Source of the DNA: a bacterium HR36
Lineage (GTDB): Bacteria > Planctomycetota > Planctomycetia > Gemmatales > HRBIN36
NCBI GenBank assembly: GCA_002898995.1
Contig: BEIM01000138.1
Coordinates: 1-8,257 of the forward strand
Direction: 5' to 3'
Length of the DNA stretch: 8,257 bases
Shown piece after piece: positions 5,501 to 8,257 of this stretch. Numbering within the stretch: the stretch's first letter is position 1; each line of letters opens with the position of its first letter. Below the pieces are notes generated by a model. It was not told where the DNA came from. It saw nothing but the letters and a program-made list of their open reading frames with translations, and did not search any database. Made by a program: the position numbers and the translations under genes.

Positions 5501-7012
5501 ATGTCCCCTCACCATCAAGACTCTCCCGAGCCAAGACCTTTTGGGGTCATCAGCACAAAAGGAGTGCTTTGGGATTTCCGCCAGGCGATTTTCGATGAAG
5601 GGCGCCCCAGTCCTTCCCCGCGAGTGGTCGAACTTCGCAGCCGCCATTATGTCCGCAAACCGCAGCTGGATACACTGCGTGAGCGCTTGGCTGAATTGCG
5701 GCAACAAATCGAGCACAAGGCCCTGTCTTCCGAAGCCCGTGCACTGGCTCCTCAACCGGCCGATCATGGTTTCATAAACTTGCCGGCGCAACTACTGGAG
5801 CAGGCGGAGCGGCACCCTCGGGACAATTTGCTGGTCAGGATTCAACACAGCGCGGCAATCCTTCGAGAGTTGGCGGATCGCATTGTCATTCTGGGCATAG
5901 GCGGCTCTTATTTGGGCGCGCGTGCCCTAACCGAAGCGCTGCTTTCCACCTACCACAACGAGTTGGCAGTGGAAGCACGCCGAAGCATTCCACGTTGTTA
6001 TTTTGAGGGCAACGGGCTGGACAACGACACACTCGCTGACTTGCTAGCGCTTTTGCAACCCCCGCAAGGAATGGCGCGGTCTCGCCAGGAACGCACGGCT
6101 CTGGTGGTGGTGAGCAAGTCGGGTACCACGCTGGAAACAGCAGCCGCTTTCCGCATCCTCTGGCGGCACTGGCAGCAGTGGCATCCTCGGGAATTAGCTG
6201 CTCGGCTTGTCCTGGTCGTCACGGAAACACAGCCACGCAGTCGACTTTACCAGGTCGCTCAGGCTTTGGGGTTACCGCAGGAGGCGATCTTTCCGATGCC
6301 TGACGATGTGGGCGGGCGTTTTTCGGTTTTCACTCCGGCGGGTTTGGTGCCGGCGGCCATTCTTGGCCTTGACATTTCCCAACTGCTTCGGGGCGCGGCC
6401 GACATGACGCGCCACTTCTGGGAACATCCTGTAGAACAAAACCTGCCCCTCCAATTCGCCGCTCTCAATCATCTTTTCTTCGCCTCGTTAGGGAAACCCA
6501 TCCGCGTACTGTCGGTCTGGTCGAAGAAACTGGAGGGGCTCGGCCTGTGGTACGACCAGTTGGTCTCGGAAAGCCTCGGCAAGAACGAAACTGGGCCTAC
6601 GCCGATCACCGCGGTGCAAACGCGGGATTTGCACTCGCGCGGACAACAGCATCAGGAAGGGGCCCGCGATCGCATTATCCACAACGTCATCGTCGAACGG
6701 CCTGGACATAGTCCAATTCCCCTGGGCCAATTGGACGGCAATACTGATGGCCTCGATCCCATTGCTGGTAAGACTGTTCCCGAACTGCTTCAGGCTGCGT
6801 GGCAGGGAACGAACCTGGCCTACGCCGAAGACGCTCGCCCTACCACGGACCTTGTGTTGCCGCAGTTGGACGAATACACTCTCGGCCAACTCATGCAAAT
6901 GCTGATGCTCAGCACGGTGATTGAAGGCCGACTATTAGGCGTCAACCCTTACGGCCAGCCGGGCGTGGAAGCTTATAAGCGCAATATGCGCTGGCTCCTT
7001 GCCCTGGAATAG
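5501..7012 (+). CDS. pgi: Glucose-6-phosphate isomerase
   Basis: The enzyme interconverts glucose-6-phosphate and fructose-6-phosphate in the cytoplasm. With the ATG at 5501 the product is 503 residues. It shows the sugar-phosphate-binding GIGGS (132-136) and SKSGTT (205-210), the PGI signature DVGGRFSVFTPAG (269-281, with Arg273), ESLGKNETGP with the likely catalytic Glu357, the His378 region DLHSRGQQHQEG, and the C-terminal signature NPYGQPGVEAYK with the catalytic Lys493. All residues expected for activity are present. An in-frame GTG at 5474 would add nine residues; neither start has a strong Shine-Dalgarno (GGGA at 5488-5491 is 9 bases from 5501), so the N-terminus is uncertain. The first ~25 residues are Pro/Ser-rich and look non-essential. 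It is divergent from apgM with a candidate promoter between them. Confidence 0.93.
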   Translation: MSPHHQDSPEPRPFGVISTKGVLWDFRQAIFDEGRPSPSPRVVELRSRHYVRKPQLDTLRERLAELRQQIEHKALSSEARALAPQPADHGFINLPAQLLEQAERHPRDNLLVRIQHSAAILRELADRIVILGIGGSYLGARALTEALLSTYHNELAVEARRSIPRCYFEGNGLDNDTLADLLALLQPPQGMARSRQERTALVVVSKSGTTLETAAAFRILWRHWQQWHPRELAARLVLVVTETQPRSRLYQVAQALGLPQEAIFPMPDDVGGRFSVFTPAGLVPAAILGLDISQLLRGAADMTRHFWEHPVEQNLPLQFAALNHLFFASLGKPIRVLSVWSKKLEGLGLWYDQLVSESLGKNETGPTPITAVQTRDLHSRGQQHQEGARDRIIHNVIVERPGHSPIPLGQLDGNTDGLDPIAGKTVPELLQAAWQGTNLAYAEDARPTTDLVLPQLDEYTLGQLMQMLMLSTVIEGRLLGVNPYGQPGVEAYKRNMRWLLALE

Positions 7013-7334
7013 GTTCCCGGGCTTGCGTATTGCCTGGACACAAACAGACCTTGACTCGCTAAGCACCACTCGCAATAGCCTATTACTCATCTCTCGTGCC
7101 CTTGTAGGTCTTACCAATTGGCTGAGCCGATTTTACAAAATGTGTCAGGCAAGAAGTGGAAGCGGTTGCTAACGGGTTGGCGCATTTCTAATCTTGGCAG
7201 ATTTGCTAATTGAGCCTGGGAGCGGCCTTGCAACTAGCCGAAACTTACTGTGCAGGAGCGTTGTCAGTTTGGCATAGAAGATGCACAAATGCAGGGTAAA
7301 GCTGAAGGTCAGGCCCGACCAACGGAGAAGAGCC
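7013..7334 (+). other. Intergenic region between pgi and the 65-residue gene
   Basis: About 320 bases, more AT-rich than the flanking genes. It holds one terminator-like hairpin (7116-7132) and presumably the promoter of the small gene at 7335. TTGTCA at 7261-7266 resembles a -35 box but has no good -10 at 16-18 bases. No open frame here looks coding. Confidence 0.5.
7116..7134 (+). terminator. Candidate terminator downstream of pgi
   Basis: AATTGGC (7116-7122) pairs with GCCGATT (7126-7132) as a 7-bp stem with one G-U pair and a TGA loop, followed by only two more T before A. It lies about 100 bases after the pgi stop. The U-tract is short and the stem AT-rich at its base, so this is a weak candidate. 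Confidence 0.3.
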
Positions 7335-7532
7335 ATGACGTTTCGCGATCGCCAACTACTACGGTTACGTGAATTATTGGAGCAAATTGCACAACTCCAG
7401 GAACAATTGGCCTGGTGCCAGGACGAAACTGCCAACGAATACTTGGCCGACTGCATGTTGCGCGATTTGGAGCAATGTCGGCGGATTGTGTTGTCGCTGA
7501 AATCTCCCAGTCAAGCATTGCTGGCCAACTGA
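7335..7532 (+). CDS. Small charged helical protein, 65 residues, unknown function
   Basis: The product starts MTFRDRQLLRLRELLEQIAQ and continues as one long amphipathic helix to about residue 30, where Leu spacing and Gln/Glu content (ELLEQIAQLQEQLAW) suggest a coiled coil. A second helix covers about 36-54 (EYLADCMLRDLEQCRRIVL). Two cysteines, one in each half of the second helix, are notable. The start is set by GGAG (7324-7327) 7 bases before the ATG; an in-frame ATG at 7281 would add 18 basic residues without a ribosome binding site. It stands alone, with long non-coding stretches on both sides. No family was recognised. Confidence 0.65.
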   Translation: MTFRDRQLLRLRELLEQIAQLQEQLAWCQDETANEYLADCMLRDLEQCRRIVLSLKSPSQALLAN

Positions 7533-7626
7533 AGGAGCAATCGGCAACACGCCCAGCGTATCCAACAGCATTCTCAGTAAAACCGCGCTTGAGAGCCTGT
7601 CTTGCCTGGTTTGACTGATAGCTGGG

Positions 7627-7641
7627 CGCTGCCCGGCAGCG
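7627..7641. repeat. GC-rich interrupted palindrome
   Basis: CGCTGCC and GGCAGCG are perfect 7-base inverted arms around a single central C. As RNA it would fold as a short stem with a small loop. No T-run follows on either strand, so it is not an intrinsic terminator. Confidence 0.35.
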
Positions 7642-7661
7642 GCAGGCGTCAGCTTGTGTCC

Positions 7662-7746
7662 GTCGGGCGTCAACGGCGGCACTTGTAGTGGCGCTGTAAG
7701 ACCGATGTAACGCGTCAGTCCGTTGTATGTCGAGCGTCAACCGCGG
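7662..7746. repeat. Imperfect direct repeat, two copies 67 bases apart
   Basis: GTCGGGCGTCAACGGCGG (7662-7679) and GTCGAGCGTCAACCGCGG (7729-7746) match at 16 of 18 positions. Similarity extends leftward: each copy is preceded, at a distance of 11-12 bases, by GCGTCAG (7646-7652 and 7711-7717). The repeat unit is therefore about 35 bases with an indel of one base between copies. Confidence 0.45.
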
Positions 7747-7756
7747 AGGCTCGACA
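7728..7756. repeat. Hairpin with 8-bp perfect stem
   Basis: TGTCGAGC (7728-7735) and GCTCGACA (7749-7756) are perfect inverted arms around a 13-base loop that contains CCGCGG. The left arm is inside the second direct-repeat copy. No T-run follows on either strand. Confidence 0.4.
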
Positions 7757-7913
7757 AATCCGTTAGAACCGGTTTGCCCCGCAAGCCACTGAGCGAAAAC
7801 GCACCAGCCGGCCATGTTGCCGATCATCCCCGGCTTGCCCTGCCGCCGATAAACACGCCAGCACAAGGGAAAATCGAAACCGGCCGCGATCCATCGCTGG
7901 AATCTCCTCAGCA

Positions 7914-7929
7914 GCGGGTGTAAGCCCGC
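7914..7929. repeat. REP-like short hairpin
   Basis: GCGGG (7914-7918) and CCCGC (7925-7929) flank the loop TGTAAG. GC-rich hairpins of the form GCGGG-TGTAAG-CCCGC are the kind of short palindrome that is often repeated between planctomycete genes; the repeated status in this genome is an inference. Confidence 0.3.
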
Positions 7930-8019
7930 CGTGGATTGGGGCCGGCTCATTGGCGCAAGCTGTGCACCGGGACCCGTCGTGACTACTTGCCGGTCAGCAG
8001 CTTGGCCGCTGGGTCGCAC

Positions 8020-8026
8020 AAGGAGG
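8020..8026 (+). promoter_or_regulatory. Near-consensus ribosome binding site
   Basis: AAGGAGG lies 7 bases before the ATG at 8034, the strongest Shine-Dalgarno in the window, which suggests high translation of the secreted protein that follows. Confidence 0.75.
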
Positions 8027-8033
8027 CTTGACG

Positions 8034-8257
8034 ATGAGATTTCGTCTGATTGCGCCGTTGCTGTCGGCTGTGGTCGTCTTGACGGCAGCGGGGAGATCCT
8101 TGGCCCAAGATCTTGGCGCCTCGCAGGTTGTCCAAGTCGCAGCCCAGGATTGCCCCAACACTTCCTTCGTTAACTACCGGCTCCATACGCGAACCTGCTA
8201 CAAGCTTGTTTACGACACCGTCCTGGAAAAACGCTGGCACACTTGCTACCAGACCGT
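8034..8257 (+). CDS. Secreted Cys/Tyr-rich repeat protein, 5' part only (planctomycete YTV-like)
   Basis: The frame is open for 74 codons to the right window edge. Residues 1-24 are a clear Sec signal peptide: basic MRFR, a hydrophobic core, and a likely cleavage after SLA (Ala24), leaving QD. The mature part begins with a short linker and Cys40. It then shows the start of a repeat, CYKLVYDTVLEKRWHT from Cys55 followed at a 16-residue period by CYQT from Cys71. Alternating C-Y and Y-x-T-V elements recall the planctomycete cell-surface 'YTV' type proteins, in which such units recur many times with disulfides; this assignment is from memory. Such proteins are thought to belong to the cell wall or envelope. 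The start is firm thanks to AAGGAGG 7 bases upstream. Total length and repeat number cannot be seen. Confidence 0.8.
   Translation, partial: MRFRLIAPLLSAVVVLTAAGRSLAQDLGASQVVQVAAQDCPNTSFVNYRLHTRTCYKLVYDTVLEKRWHTCYQT

Larger units (their letters stand above)
7533..8033. other. 500-base tract without a clear gene; repeats and hairpins, possibly a decayed gene or dispersed repeat
   Basis: No frame here combines a good ribosome binding site with convincing length. It contains an imperfect direct repeat (7662-7679 and 7729-7746), a GC-rich interrupted palindrome (7627-7641), an 8-bp-stem hairpin (7728-7756) and a GCGGG/CCCGC hairpin (7914-7929). On the minus strand, protein-like pieces are spread over different frames and broken by stops, for example GNMAGWCVFAQW in one and YNGLTRYIGLTAP, LTPDGHKLTPAAAG in another. 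That pattern fits frameshifted remnants or a non-coding repeat. The promoter and leader of the gene at 8034 probably lie in its right part. Confidence 0.4.

Noticed and set aside
7662..7746. CRISPR-like repeat
   Set aside because: Only two imperfect copies, no third unit, and no cas gene in the window.
7309..8019. Minus-strand open frame of 236 codons
   Set aside because: It overlaps the better supported plus-strand gene at 7335-7532, lacks a ribosome binding site at its start, and its composition (Arg/Ala/Ser/Thr-rich) is uneven. Parts of it may be real remnants, which is reported as a finding instead of a gene.

Overview
This is a moderately GC-rich bacterial chromosomal window that looks planctomycetal, most likely from the Gemmata side of the phylum. 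That is an inference from protein style. The archaeal-type phosphoglycerate mutase, the 296-residue protein of the 'EEYIEQAYFF' type and a cysteine/tyrosine-rich secreted protein at the right edge resemble planctomycete proteins I recognise. I could not run a search to confirm any of this. No rRNA, tRNA, CRISPR array, insertion sequence or phage gene was seen.

Layout, left to right. (1) At 1-331 on the minus strand is the 5' part of a secreted protein that runs off the window; the ordinary ORF listing misses it because it has no stop inside the window. (2) At 332-657 is a roughly 0.3 kb divergent upstream region. (3) At 658-2808 is a compact plus-strand group of three genes with gaps of about 20 bases: a DCC-family (DUF393) thiol-disulfide protein, a coiled-coil-tailed protein of unknown function, and mobA. 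(4) At 2871-3179 on the minus strand is a small helical protein with an ideal ribosome binding site and a plausible sigma70-like promoter. (5) At 3363-4154 on the plus strand is a calcineurin-like metallophosphoesterase. (6) At 4194-5396 (minus) and 5501-7012 (plus) is a divergent pair of glycolytic genes, apgM-type phosphoglycerate mutase and glucose-6-phosphate isomerase. (7) At 7335-7532 on the plus strand is a 65-residue small protein. (8) At 7533-8033 is about 500 bases with no convincing gene but with repeats, hairpins and protein-like fragments scattered over minus-strand frames. (9) At 8034 to the right edge on the plus strand is the start of a secreted Cys/Tyr-rich protein.

Functionally the window is mostly housekeeping. 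Central carbon metabolism is represented by isomerisation of glucose-6-phosphate and of phosphoglycerate, from genes sharing one intergenic region. Molybdenum cofactor maturation is represented by MobA, co-directional with a thiol-redox protein and an unknown protein. The least explained stretch is 7533-8033, which may be a degraded gene, a dispersed repeat or a structured RNA. I found no clear new multi-gene system; the best leads are that tract, the unknown middle gene of the mobA group, and the Cys/Tyr-repeat protein.
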